From Arctopsyche grandis (taxonomy: Eukaryota; Arthropoda; Insecta; Trichoptera; Hydropsychidae), in the NCBI RefSeq assembly GCF_051622035.1, contig NC_135365.1:7037501-7101500 (forward strand): a stretch of 64,000 bases of DNA. Direction: 5' to 3'. How positions within the stretch are numbered: position 1 is the stretch's first letter; every line of letters starts with the position of its first letter. Made by a program: the position numbers and the translations under genes. Shown here piece by piece: positions 37,606 to 50,500 of the stretch. A model generated the notes under the pieces. The model searched no databases and was not told the DNA's origin. It worked only from the letters and a program-made list of their open reading frames with translations.

Positions 37606-38577
37606 CAAAAAAAATCACGTTTTTTACTTATCGGAGCGGAAATTAATGCATCTTTACTAAGTTTGAGCCACTGAATTCGAATATGATAATTTTTTTTTGC
37701 TTGCGCTCGTTTAAGAGATATGAACGTTTAAAAGAATGTCCAACTTTTCAGATTTTTGGCTTTTGCAGTCTTTAATTCAAAACTTAGTATTGCTATGCCA
37801 AAAGTGAGTATTGAAATCAATAGTCAGATGATTTTCCTGTTGATTGTAATTTTAATTGCTTTAAAATATGTATAATTAATTATCTAGCGAATTTTAAAAG
37901 TAAAAAATATATATATTTTTCACATTTTTTCCCCGTAATATTACGAGCTTATTTATTTACTCTTTACTCTAAATATATTTTTTATTTTATCTGAACGCAC
38001 TAGTTCGAGATGATTAATGATTTTAAATTACAATATGAAATATTCTAGGTGAATGTGAGTAGGCGAGAGCGAGTGAGATGGGTTGATGCGTTCTCCATCC
38101 CATACAGCAGCATTTTTAAACTAGATTAAAAATAATTTACCACGCGAATTAGTACGTTCTGAAAAAACAAGTAAATTTAGACATAAAAAACCAATCATTA
38201 TAAACGTGACAAATTACTAAAACTGCATTATAATTATATTTGTACTGCATTGAAATGTGATAAAGTGAAAAATTAACGAAATTAGCTCATAGTATTATGG
38301 AAAAAATGTATATATTTGACTTTTAAAATTAAAAAGTATTTCATAGCAATACAAAAACATCTGACTATTGATTACAATACTCACTTTTAGCACAGCAATA
38401 CTAGTTTTTGAATTAAAGATCGCAAAATCTGTAAAAATTGCCCATTTTTAAACTTATATCTTAACGAGATTATATCTTAAACGAGAGCAAGCCAACAAAA
38501 ATCATTGTCATATTCAAATTCAGTGGGTCCAACTTAGTTATAGTTGATTAGTCTCTGCTCCGGTCATTTTTTTTATG
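37606..38577. repeat. Pair of inverted repeats, about 230 bp each
   Basis: Left arm 37606-37840 and right arm 38351-38577 are diverged reverse complements (landmarks CTTTAATTCAAAACTTAGTA, GTGAGTATTGAAATCAATAG, CTCGTTTAAGAGATAT). They are separated by about 510 bp of unrelated AT-rich sequence. Confidence 0.7.
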
Positions 38578-38856
38578 GCTCAGTGTAATATATGTAAACA
38601 AAAAATATACTTTTCCAGTTACATAAAAGCATACTCAGAATACACAATTGTTTCCTTAAATAAAGATGTATTAATAAGTATAATATGTACATAGATGTGG
38701 TTCGAGATTTCTTTGAACTTAACATGACAAGGATATAGAACTTTGCGTGAGAGTAAAAGAACTTGGCGTGATAAGGAAAATGCAATTAAAACTTTCAAGT
38801 TTAGTCTATCACAATATATCTATGCAAGTCAACGATGATACATATGTATGTATGTA

Positions 38857-40439
38857 CAGTGGCGGACTGGCCATACAAGCGTACATGCCCGATGGCATGT
38901 GGGCCCCACTATCCGTTAGAAAATATGGGCCCTCAGTAAAATTAAATAACTTTTTAACTATTTCACGTGTGTAAAAATTTATAGGATATTGCACTTTGGG
39001 ACCTAGAGTTTGGGTATTTCAACAAAACAAATTTCTTACGATATACACAAACAACTAATACCTGCTTTAACAGCCCAAGGATCGGTTAACTTTTTTTATT
39101 AGGCTCGAAATGTAAGTTTCAACATTTGCGTGGGCCCTTTTACCGGGCCCATTTCCAACCTCAAGGTTATGTAATATTTCCAACCTATGTAACAACTACC
39201 TAATGAAATAAAAATGGGAATAAACAAATTTCCGTGAATAATATAAACTGAATTGCTTAAAACAATTTTGATAGGACGATTCATCATCAACCAGCGATTT
39301 AAATTTACTTCATACATACTTTCAAAATAATATATGATTATACTTCGACGATATAGTAAGATTTAAATACACAATTTTAAACAGTTTCCGAATATAAAAT
39401 CTATTCCTAATCTAAACACATCCATGTATATAGAAACATAGGATAGGGGCCCCTCCCCAAAATCTCGATTTTCGATTAACATAAATTGAAAATATTATGC
39501 ATTTTTTGTTTTCAGGGACGTAATTTGGGGGGGGCACTCGCCCCCCTAAATTAAGGAATAGGCGAATTTAGAAAATATTATGAATTTAATGATTAATGAG
39601 ATACTATGGATCTATGAATGCTGCGTTTATTTCTTATATTATGTTACTTTTGTGTAACTAATAAAATAATCGCTGCTATGTGCTTTGAAAAAAAAAAGAT
39701 TTTATTATTTTGAAGCAAATATATTTTGGTTTTTAAGTGGTATGCCTTGGGTAACATTCTTGGAAATTGTTCGTCCCATTGAGCGAATCGTTAGAAAGTT
39801 CGCCTTTACTTTATTTTGTCTCAAAAACAGATGTGTATCGTTTATTTTTCCGAAAGTTTGTAAATTTTTTGATATAGTGATACATTTTGATGGTCGACTT
39901 TTGTTAACCATTTTGCGACCATGTGAAAATTTTTGGAAAAAAATTTTCGCCTGTGGCGCTTTTTTGGCTTTTTACATAAGATATTTTTTCAAAAATAAGC
40001 TTATTTTTTTCATATTGTATATTTTCCATTTTTATTCCGATATAAAAAAGATTTTTTGAAAAAAAATTCAATTTGACCAATCTTTGCCTGCCCCCCCCCC
40101 CAAGAAAAAGCTGAAATGACGTCCCTGATTGTTTTCTACCGAAAGTAAAAGCCGCTTTTATGCCGCATTCTTTTATGATGCATTCTATTTACCTAGGACA
40201 AGGATTAAAACGAAATATACAATGTAATTTATGGATCTATTTTGCTTTTGCCATTTTTCTTGTACCTAAATTTGTTTATTCCCATTTTTGAAAATTTTAT
40301 TTATTTTTTGCCCTTGATTTTTAGCGGGATGGAAAGAAGAAAATTTTGTTATATGGGGGGGGGGACAAATTTTTTTAACCCTGGGTGGGGCCCCCTTTGA
40401 CTCCTGGCATGCACTGATTTCAGTCCCAGTCCGCCACTG
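38857..40439. mobile_element. hAT-like non-autonomous element (1.58 kb) with 8-bp target-site duplication
   Basis: Ends CAGTGGCGGACTGG and CCAGTCCGCCACTG are perfect 14-bp inverted repeats. Flanks 38849-38856 and 40440-40447 are both TGTATGTA, although local TGTA simple sequence weakens the duplication evidence slightly. No transposase frame. A second element is nested at 39513-40127. Confidence 0.82.
39513..40127. mobile_element. Nested hAT-like MITE (615 bp) inside the larger element
   Basis: Ends CAGGGACGTAATT and ACGTCCCTG, inverted. Subterminal G-run (GGGGGGGG) and C-run (CCCCCCCCCCCC). Flanks TTTGTTTT (39505-39512) and ATTGTTTT (40128-40135) match at 7 of 8. The 124-aa Phe-rich open frame inside has no recognisable domain. 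Confidence 0.75.
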
Positions 40440-41413
40440 TGTATGTAGATCTGAAAAGGACCAGGAGAGATTAAAGAAATGAAAAACTGATATCCTTATC
40501 AACGATATGTATGTATAATAAAATGCAATAAGGGAATGAATCACCACTTTTATTCGACCTCAATTATTCACTTTCTAGATGTAATTAAAAACAATCAACA
40601 TAAATTTTTAAAACTGCATTATATTTATTAAATATTTTATATACAATATTTTATTTCACAATTTTGATATAAAAACCACATGTATTATACATATGTAGAT
40701 ATTGCGCCATTATGCGCACATGCAAGATAATACGATTTATTAATTCGTATGATTATCCGCTTATTTAAAATAAATAAATAATTATAATTAAATAACAATA
40801 AAATGCATTACGTACGCAACAATCAAAATAATAGTCTGATTTTGATTTAGGTAGGAAAGCGTTCTTAAATGTGTCAGGCAAGCCGCGCCATCTTATACAC
40901 ATGTATACTAAATTTAAACTAATGTACTTACATAATTAGAGGTAGGATAGCCAAGGTGCCACTCATTGTTCCATTGTTGTAAAACCTTTGTAAAAAAGGT
41001 TCGGCAAACCTTTAACAATGCATTTACAACATTTGAACAATACGCGGCACCTTCTGGGTCCGGGCTTTAAACATAATTGTACATACATACATAGGTAATA
41101 CTAGTGTTGTGCCCCTTGATACTTTAACGAGTGGATTTGGAAAGGAATTGATACATAAACCACACCCGAGGCTATTATCACTAGCGGTTTCAGCATTCAC
41201 AGCCCTTGCGGTCAATTCATATCGTCCGCTCACTCCACCCCGTGTACTAGCCCTTGGTTCCATCCCCAAACTCTCGTCCGGCCGTCCATATTTCTTCAAA
41301 TATGGAATCACCGTTATCGATCACTGTCCAACCAATTTCAATACAAGGATTTAAGGTTGGGTTCTATGGCATGGATTATGCGAGGTAGCGTTTTTTTACA
41401 TGTGCAAAACTAT

Positions 41414-41798
41414 TGTTACGTAGGGGTGGGTGGAGGATCCAAGTAAAAGGCCAACAGTCGTTTCACAGCATTTATTGATGATTCAGGAGATATACGTACA
41501 GACAGTGCTCAGTCCAGAATGACATGATATCGCCTACGTACCGCCTTATAAAGGGTAGATCTCTCAGGACGCCTAATCTATTTACCTGTTGTATAGTCAC
41601 GTATTCGGATATGTATTTCCACGACATTGGGTCTCCCCGTACCGATTCTGAGAAATAACTAATAACGGTCATTGTTTAGCCTAAATGCACTTAGAGTCCA
41701 GATATAATCTTTGGAAGTAAGTGCATGCATTTAGTTAATCCGATAACAGATATCCGTTGGTCTAAGTGCAATTCGCTCAATCCGCGGCGTACGTAACA
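41414..41798. mobile_element. Solo LTR (385 bp) with 4-bp target-site duplication
   Basis: Starts TGTTACGTAGG and ends GTACGTAACA (TG...CA). It is flanked by CTAT at 41410-41413 and 41799-41802. It interrupts the family D sequence ACTATCTAAAA, which is continuous in other copies (for example near 31376 and 31650). A TTATAAAG box lies near 41546. No internal retroelement coding region remains, so this is the product of LTR-LTR recombination. Confidence 0.85.
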
Positions 41799-42119
41799 CT
41801 ATCTAAAACAAAATAGCTTGATACGTGCCTCTCTGTGTGTTTTCGCCCTTACATTGGGAGTGTACTAGTTCAAAAAAATTAAGACGCTTTCAATAACTCA
41901 TTGCCAATAAACAAAGGTCGGCATACAATGGATGCTTTTCGCACAAAAAATTGTTCACTAGTGAAAATTGTTCACTAAAAAATTAAAAAATTGTTCACTA
42001 GTAAAAAGTTCTTAGAAAAATTATGCTTTTTTTCTCTTTTGCTTTGAACACTAATGGAACGGTCTATTTTTATTTGAAAAACATCCATCTAACGCCTATT
42101 TTTACCAATAAGAGCGAAA

Positions 42120-42330
42120 TCACACAGAGAGGCACGTGGCACGTGGTGTTTTTAAGATACTTTTAAACATTTGAAAAAATTAACCCTGGAGTGTTTTAGT
42201 GATATTTTGTCCTTATATTGATATAAGCTTGACCATGATTGATAACGGCTAATTCCATATTTGAAGAAATATAGGAGAAACTTGTCGAAATATGTAATAT
42301 GATCATACGAATTAACAAAGAACTGGGAAC
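42120..42330. mobile_element. Family D element copy
   Basis: Begins with CACACAGAGAGGCACGTGG and continues through CCATATTTGAAGAAATATAGG and GAAACTTGTCGAAATA. The same words occur around 18150, 31150, 31430, 41290, 41825, 43960-44105 and 44440-44490, in both orientations. Confidence 0.6.
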
Positions 42331-43410
42331 ACCCTTTCTTGACACGAAGCCAAGACCACGTACCGTGTCGTTCGTCTCTGTGGTTTTGCCTTTTAGAGTC
42401 AACTGGAGGATTGGAGATCTTACATAAAATCATAACTTTTGATCGCTTATCGATATTAGCCTTTTTTGCATGGAAATATATCTGTTTCACGTGACGAGGA
42501 CACTTGAGTATTCTATTCCTCTTTCATTGTTTTTTGTATGCCATTTAGTATGGAGAATTTTTCAATAGCGCAAAGCAAAACGCACCAAGCGAAGGAGATC
42601 GTTGACGCACAAGGCTCGGCGCGAACAATCGCATGTACAATTGTCCTACCATATGTTTCATCAGTTCAACACCGCTCCTTAAGATGAGCCACCCATTCTG
42701 ACACGACATAATTTAATAGCAAATATAACTTTTGCGTCACAACAAATATTTATCGCGTTTTGTCGCATATCGACGCTTCACTCTGTACGTGACCCAAATA
42801 GAAGCCGATTCGTATTCTAGATTTATTTGACACTATTCTAAAATTTGAATTCAAGTGTTGCAAAGAATTTACATACATTCTCGTTTTCTCTTGCATACAT
42901 ACAGTTTTACGACCGAGATTGTATGAATATGAAAATTTTAACGACAATGCTAAAAAAATGTATTATATATAATCGCATTGTAAGCATTAACAGGTGGATA
43001 AATAAAATCAAACGATTGCAACAAGCTATCAGTTGTTGTTTGACCGACATTACAATATGTATACAAGTTTTCCAGACGTGCGTGAAGACAAGTACGTGTC
43101 TGTTTACGGGTTTCATTCGCGTGCAATTCGATTCCCAAAACTTCCTACTTGCGAAAATATTGTGCTTCAAGTGTTTTCAGACACACAACGGGGTTCAAAG
43201 TTACAACTAGACAAAATCCATCTAATTGAGGTGAACAAAATTCATTAAAAAAAAGCGTATGCTGATCAGAGCGCATCTCCCCACTCTTTTCCGTTCGTTA
43301 CACCATTTTTCGATTCACTCGTCACTCAAGAAGTTTACACTTCAAAAGTTTGATTTTGACGAGCCAATTACAGACAGGAGACTTTTAAATTTATTTATTT
43401 ACATCGATAT

Positions 43411-43832
43411 TTACCATGAAGGCCTAACAGGTAAACCTCAAAGCGTCTTCCTAGCCAATTTCAAACATTGCAGTGTGTTTTATTACATAAATCGCTGAAT
43501 TTCGAGATACTGAAGAACACAAAATCAACAATTAATTAATTATTGAATTAATCCATAGATATACATATGGATGAAGACTTCTACATATTTTTTTTACATA
43601 TTGTACATAAATCAAATTCAGATATTGGTGACAAATTGGGTAGGATGGTTTCTGCCAATTTGGTGGAAGAACCGTTTCAACAATGAAATCGTATAAATCG
43701 GTAAACTCTAATAGGAAACGATCGACTTGGAGTCACAAATATCCAAGTCTGACCAGCAGCATTGAAGATTTGCATGGAATCGAACCCGGTAACCTCTCGG
43801 TGCTATACATAAACGCAGCCATACTGCTGGCT
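43411..43832 (-). mobile_element. Near full-length SINE, minus orientation
   Basis: Tail motif GAAGGCCTAACAGG at the low end, body GATAGGAAACGATCGACTTG-type, and reversed head GGAATCGAACCCGG. Closest to the 13304 copy (shared AATTAATTAATTA and GTGACA segments). Confidence 0.75.
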
Positions 43833-46499
43833 AAATACATTTATGTTCATACATACAAACGCTATTGTGACTAAGGGTGAACATACACTGGATCGAACGG
43901 CATCAGCACGTTTTTGGCATCCCGCTGCGAAATATCTGCATAGGCTATTTTTTTTTCGACAAGTTTCTCCTACATTTCTTTAAATACTGTCACCTAAGCG
44001 TGGGTTCCATAGCATAGATTATGCATGCTAGCACTTTTTACATGTGCAAAACTATCATTAAAAAAATACGTGCCACGTGCCACGTTCCTCTCTGTGTGTT
44101 TTCGCGCTAAAAATATCACAGTTCTGGCGTTCGACTTTTAATTAATATAAAACATGACAAGAAATGACAGATGATTAATGCTATACATACGTATGTATAT
44201 GTAGTACCTTAATGACAGTCGCGTATGTTTCTACGGGCGCAGACACACATAGTTTTGGATGAAAATATCGTAAAGGTGCAGACACACAGAGTGTTACGCG
44301 GCGCTTGTTCTTTTTTTGAATAGTTATGCACATTTAAAAACGCTAAAACGCCTGATCAATGCCAAATGTAGTATACAAATATCTATTCCAAAAATCGGTT
44401 TTCGGTGATATACATATTTTCCATGTATTGACATAATATGTAGATTCCCATATTTGAAGAAATGTAAAAGAAACTTGTCGAAATAATGAGATCGTACGAA
44501 TTAACAATGACATAAAGACACACCTATCACGGCTCGAGTCCACCTACGCGTCCATTTCTCAGAGACTTGCACAGAGGAAGCATTGGTAGCAAACAGTATA
44601 TATAGAAGTTTTTTTCTTTCGTTATTATATTCGTACATTTTGTTGGCAGTGGCTTAACTGTGACGTACATATGTATGTCGAATCGAAACGACTATTATAA
44701 TATCGCAGATACACAGACACACATACAGAATAGCGATATTTTACATATACCTATATATGATATATATGATGATGTAAATTTCATAATCCTTTAAAAATGT
44801 TTTAAAACTTTTATTTATAGATTTATTCTGAAGTAGACAAAAAAACAGTATTATTCCAAATAATTTATAGCACGTTTTTTCTACAAATATATACCTATAC
44901 ATGCAATAACAAAACAATTATATCTTATCGAAATTTTTCACGAATTCCGCAAACATTTATGACGCCCATCGATCGATAGGTATGTACTTTATTAACGGCA
45001 TATTATGTATACATAAATTGTTTGCTAAACATATCTACATATTTCGATCTAAAACAACACGGCGAAACGCAGACGTACATAATTCCATATATAATGGAAC
45101 TAACTCACGTGATTAATTTTTTTCTGTGAATCTTCGTCGTACATTGTGAGAGCAAACTCATAAGATCATAATTATGACAAATGTTATTCGTGTGGGTTAG
45201 TTCCATTGGGTTGAATTGTATTCAAATGATAAAATATTGATGCACGTGTACGAGTACGTATGTAAATGTATGAACTGTTCGGTACGATTTGTATAATATT
45301 TAAAAGTCATTTGTTAAGTTGTTATCAAAATGTTGTATAATGCATGTGATAATATTTATTAAACATGTGTACATACATATGTAAAGTAATAAATAAAATA
45401 CATGAATCAATCATATGGGAAATGCATCTTATGATGAACATTTGGTATGAATTTTAAAAATATTTAAAAAGATTTAAGTCTTAAAGGTCAAATTTTTACA
45501 ATCTGTAGAATTTTTTAAAATTCCAATGTAATTTTATCACAAGATAATAAAATAATCGAATAACCGAACTCTTTCTTTTTCGAATCACGAAATGTATTAA
45601 AATAATATAAATGTTCACATATGTACATATGTAAGTAAAGGCACACACTGCTATCAATTATTAATGATGAGAGGCACCACTATATACACAAGGCTCTCAA
45701 TGATTTAATTAATTGAATTTTTGCCCGTCTTAACTTTTGGGGTACTTTATAGCGAATTTGTAAATCGAGTTTAGGACAATAAAGATAGATTTTAATATTT
45801 ATTCAAGTGACCAAATAGTCAATTGAAACCTGAAGTATTTTTTTAAACAGTGAACCATGCCATTCGCCTTATTGTCATTTAATGACGTCTATAGCGGTCA
45901 TCGCATGGAAAAAGTTAAATCCAATAACTAGACATCAGATGGTCATAAGTAGAGGTAGGACTGGAAGCGTGCTTTTTCCAGTAATCAGGGCGTTTTGGGT
46001 CTATTTACAAAGCTAGAGTGCAAAAAAAAAAGTTCATCATAAAAAATGAACAAAGCACGACGAACAATTAACAATGAACGGCATGCTTCCGGTCCTACCT
46101 CTAGTCATAAAAGCAATCGTAAATAGCACCGTTCCAACGGTGTTGAAAGCAAGAGAGCAAAAAAATGGTTCACTATTGTCAACCATTTTTTTTTGCTCTC
46201 CTGGTTTTTCGGACAATAGAGAGGTCTATTTTTATTTTATGGCGGAAACCTAATCGACGCTCTTTATTCAGAAATCATTTTGACTTGTCGTAAAAATTTG
46301 ATATTTCTGATAAATTTAAACGATTAAAAATGACATTCGTGCAAATTTCCGTCGGCCTAATGTCCGATCGGCAAAGCGTCCGCCAATCCATTAAGAACTC
46401 GGCAAATTATTCTATTTGAATTTTCAGCAGTCAACCTGAATGCAACTTCACCAATAAACTAGAGTAAAATTAATACTTAAAAATAAAAATGTATGAATG

Positions 46500-46960
46500 T
46501 TATTACATGTTAATAGTTTCAGCCCAAATTGTTAAGCGGGCTATGAGATAATTAAATCCAAAAACTCAAAATAAAAAGATAAGACCTATTAGAGGAGATA
46601 CCACTTCTGGTCAATTTAAAATTAAAAAAAATCACAACGTGACGAACTTTTTAGTAACTGATACCAAGTTTTATAGGACTGCCGGTGTTCGAATTATCTC
46701 CAAATTGATTCGGTGACTACATCCTAAATGTGAATCAGGATAAACGCCGCTACGAAAATCGCTCGCGCGGATCTCCTGTCGCACGAAAATTCGTCGCACA
46801 AGAAAATTTCCATACAGAAAAAAGCATTTGTTGATTATCCTGTTATCCTGGTAGCGATTCACATTTGGGATGGAACCCGTTTACCCTTCAAAATATACAC
46901 TCACAACCATGAAAACGTGATCCGTGATCGATTCCTAGTTCAAATCAGTCAAATTTTTAC
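46500..46960. repeat. Family H repeat with a nested palindromic insertion
   Basis: Shares AGGAGATACCACTTCTGGTC, ATAGGACTGCCGGTGTTC and CATGAAAACGTGATC with the sequence at about 11960-12170. Here it is interrupted at about 46719-46872 by an element with ends CATCCTAAATGTGAATC and GATTCACATTTGGGATG. Confidence 0.65.
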
Positions 46961-47409
46961 TTCATATATTATTAGTACTTACATAGAAAAAGGTGTATTA
47001 TTATATTATTTAAATGCTGTCATGATAACAATATAGAAAATACACAATTAATTATGCGTGTACCACACTGTAATTTTCTTTTCCAACAATGGATTTACTT
47101 TAATAACAACGTTACAATATATGACGTTGGAATATTCACAGCCACTCATTTGAATGTTGTCGTTCAATTTTTAGCAAAACTTTGATTTCAAATTCGGTTT
47201 TGTCCCCATTCAAAACATTATTTTACCTGACAAAGTCTCACACACGAGCAATCCAACATACGTGCAAGTAATGCGAACCAGTTAATCAGTGAAAAGTTGT
47301 ACAATTCAGAAGAAGCTCGTCGTCCAGTTCGTTCTGACTGGTCGACTGATACGGACGTGTCGTGAAAACTGATCAACTTCTTTATCAGTTATTATATTTC
47401 TCCAGTGTT

Positions 47410-47457
47410 TATAAATACAATGATAAGGACACAGTATTGAACACATAAGTTTCAGTT
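47410..47457 (+). promoter_or_regulatory. Candidate core promoter of the trehalose transporter
   Basis: TATAAATA at 47410-47417, with initiator-like CACAGTA (47432) and TTCAGTT (47452) downstream, 50-95 nt before the predicted ATG at 47505. The spacing is not ideal for either initiator, so this is a suggestion only. Confidence 0.35.
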
Positions 47458-47504
47458 TCGAATTTGTGAACTTCCAAACCTGACGTATCATTTCGACGAC
47501 GAAA

Positions 47505-50500
47505 ATGTCTGGATTTAAAGTAAGTGATGTTTACGAAAACATACCAGTCTATCAAATGTATAGGTACATATATTTCAAGCAATTAAATCTAGAAAGCTAT
47601 ATTATTTCAGCTTTCGATACGCGCTATTCTAAGTATGTCGTAATTGGTCACGGTTTTTCGCTTTCAACTATTTCGCTTATTTATTCTTCACAATATTGTA
47701 TTTTTCAGTCGAATGAGTTTGTATGGAAAGTTTGTGTTCTTCCGTTGTATTTTATGCTCCTTTTTATAACATAAACATTTTTGTGCGATTCTATTCAATT
47801 CGATGACAATTTATTATTATACTATCGCTCATACAATCAAATCTTATCGACTTGTATGTACTATAATTTGGTTATTATCAGGGGGGGATTTGGATAATAT
47901 TATATATCATACATACATATGTACATGCATTTATATAAATACACTTTAGTTTAATTGAGAATGAGTTTCAATTTATTATTTTATGTAATGTGGTGGAACG
48001 GCGTTCCGGCACCTATTTGTCTCAGCATTTTTTATGCTTCAAACGAATATTCTATATAATATAATTTGAATACAATCTTTTTCAATAAAATCTTGACAAG
48101 AAGTAAGTCCCAGCACCTTTTTTTTTCAAAAATTAGCCCTGATTATACATACATATATGTATGTATATCCAAACCTTTGTAACTGCATACTGGATAAAAT
48201 GGAGTGATGTTTAATTTAGTCATTGCATAATATGCAAGTTGAATTTATGACTTTATGTTGACATTAAAATATGTACTTTTGCAACACTCATCTGAAGTGC
48301 GTCAAACTCCATATTGTCCAAATTGCTATCTCTTATTTATATTTAAAAAATATCTTATCTAATATTCTTTGTCTAGAATCGACATTTTTAAGTATTAATA
48401 ATTTTAAATTTTAAATTTTCCTGAAATAAAAGAAGTTAGAAAAACTATGAAAAGATAAACAGAAACATTTTTAACAAAGTCCTGTTGCAAGTCATCAATT
48501 TCAAAATTAACTGTAACGATTAATCAAACACTAGCATATACATACATATACCCGGCGTTGCCTGGGTTGAAATAGTATTAATAGCAAAGGCCAAAGAAAT
48601 TAAATTTGAAATGCAAATTTCGGCCTGGGAAATGCTGGGTGTATCTACTTTGTATTATAATTCTTAAGGTCAAATAATAAACAATGCCTATTATATAAAT
48701 TATATAAATTTTCTACAGCCATTCACCATTCACTGCTGGATGAAGACTCGTCAAATACGCTTCCACTCGTGTCTGTTTTGCGCAACACATCCATCTCATC
48801 CCACACATTTTTCTAATTTCATCTACCCATCTTCCTTTTACCCTTTTGCATTATCTTGGATACCATTTTAGCACTTATTTTGTACATCTTTCGTCCATTC
48901 TTCTAACCACGTGGCCCGCTTCGCTCTATCCACCATATTCACTACCCTTGTCATACTTCTCACACACGTATACCGCTTCCTGTCTTTCCTCATTATGCTG
49001 TAGTGACTCTATGACATGGTCGAGTTTCAGTCACCATTCTGTGAGTTGGGACCGATTTTGCCATGTTGGTTTTCCGCAGTTTCACTTCCTTCCCGCCCGT
49101 CAAATTAAACAGTCATGTGTACAAAATACCGCCGTTTCAGTCCATACACACCCCACATTACCAATCATACAGCGTTCCATACTTCTTTGAATCTATTGGA
49201 CTTTATGTAGGATCTTGCATTCAATGTCCAAGTTTCACATACATACATCATCACTGGCAAAACACACTGATCGAAGATCTTTTTCTTCGAGCAAAGTGAC
49301 ATTTTTGATTTATGTTTAAATGCACTCCATCCTAATTTCATACGTCTCTTGATTTCTTCTTCTTTACTACCAGACATGTATATTATTTGTCCTGAATATA
49401 AATAATTATTGACTACTTCTACTATTTTATCATCTAATTAAATGCTATCAGGCATCCAAGTACTATTGAACATTAATTATTCATATATAAATACTTACAT
49501 ATATATGAATAATTAATTATAATGCATAGAATTAACAAAATACTGAATTTTATCCATAGATTTATTTGCTTTTATTATGATTTTTTTTTATTTATAGGGG
49601 AAATACAAGTTGTTGATCTATATATGCATTTATTTACTACTAACTAAAACAATGCACTTACACTAATTGACGGCAAAATGATATATTGAAAACAGTAAAT
49701 AGTGAACAATAGCACTATAAACAACGTCACAGGGGTTTTATTTAATTTTAAAATCAAATTGGTCAACAATTGGCATTTCCCTTCTACTTTTGCACTTGTT
49801 TAGTAATTCTATAGCATATACTTGCACTCGCAATTTCGCATAAGTGAAAATCATTTGATGAATACATTAAATTATTTTTATTCTGAATATTTATATGCAT
49901 ATATTAAATTATAACACAAATATACTGAATAAATACAATGGTTCGGTGATTATTCCGCAAAAAGCGATCTCGATCACGGAACATCTGACACCCTAAAACT
50001 CCATCAATCGAAAGCAACCCACGCTAAATATTGTACCGACGAGATTTTAGTATACTTTTACCATGAATAACATACTACAAAATTCATTGATGTATAAACT
50101 ATTTTTCGCCAATGGCAACATTGATCGAAATGTCATTTTAGTACGATAACAGACAACAAACGTCAAGTCACTTGCTTTGTTGTGATAGAAAGGAAATTTT
50201 ATTAGTGCCGCGTTGAATAGAAAATTTTCACGATCAAATATAGAAATTGACATAAATCATGGCTGCTCATCCTAGTGAAACCCGTCGTCTGATCCCCTAT
50301 ATTCCTCGTGAATATAATACATTCGCTGTTCGTAATATGTGCCAAACGACAGCTTGTTTTACCTGCTTACTATGAAAAATTATAATAGTTTAATTTTATG
50401 TATGTTTCAGGACGCCAGCGAGAGTATGGAGAACCCACCGACCACCATGTCACAAGCCCAGCTTGTCAACGGTCCACATCCGGGGCGAAAGTTACCACAA

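Larger units (their letters stand above)
20513..47504. other. 27 kb gene-poor intergenic region
   Basis: No convincing protein-coding gene. Open frames are short, motif-free or inside repeats. Contents I can support are listed separately: LINE fragments (23.5 and 29.8 kb), SINEs (24.7, 35.1, 43.4 kb), hAT-like elements (26.5, 38.9, 39.5 kb), a solo LTR (41.4 kb), a tandem duplication (31.1 kb), hairpins (33.7, 34.5, 37.6/38.4 kb) and a candidate regulatory block (28.1 kb). The rest is AT-rich with TACATATGTA-type simple sequence. Confidence 0.6.
47520..50410 (+). other. First intron of the trehalose transporter
   Basis: Contains a reverse-oriented RTE-type LINE fragment (48715-49385), a CCCGGCGTTGCCTGGG-type repeat start near 48550, and a truncated family B MITE at 49940-50048. 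No additional exon is supported. Confidence 0.6.

Noticed and set aside
39685-40059. 124-aa Phe-rich open frame
   Set aside because: Lies wholly inside the nested hAT-like MITE and lacks any transposase or other domain.
42845-43250. Several overlapping open frames on both strands
   Set aside because: No frame shows recognisable domains or splice support; simultaneous openness in several frames is not evidence of coding. Left unannotated.
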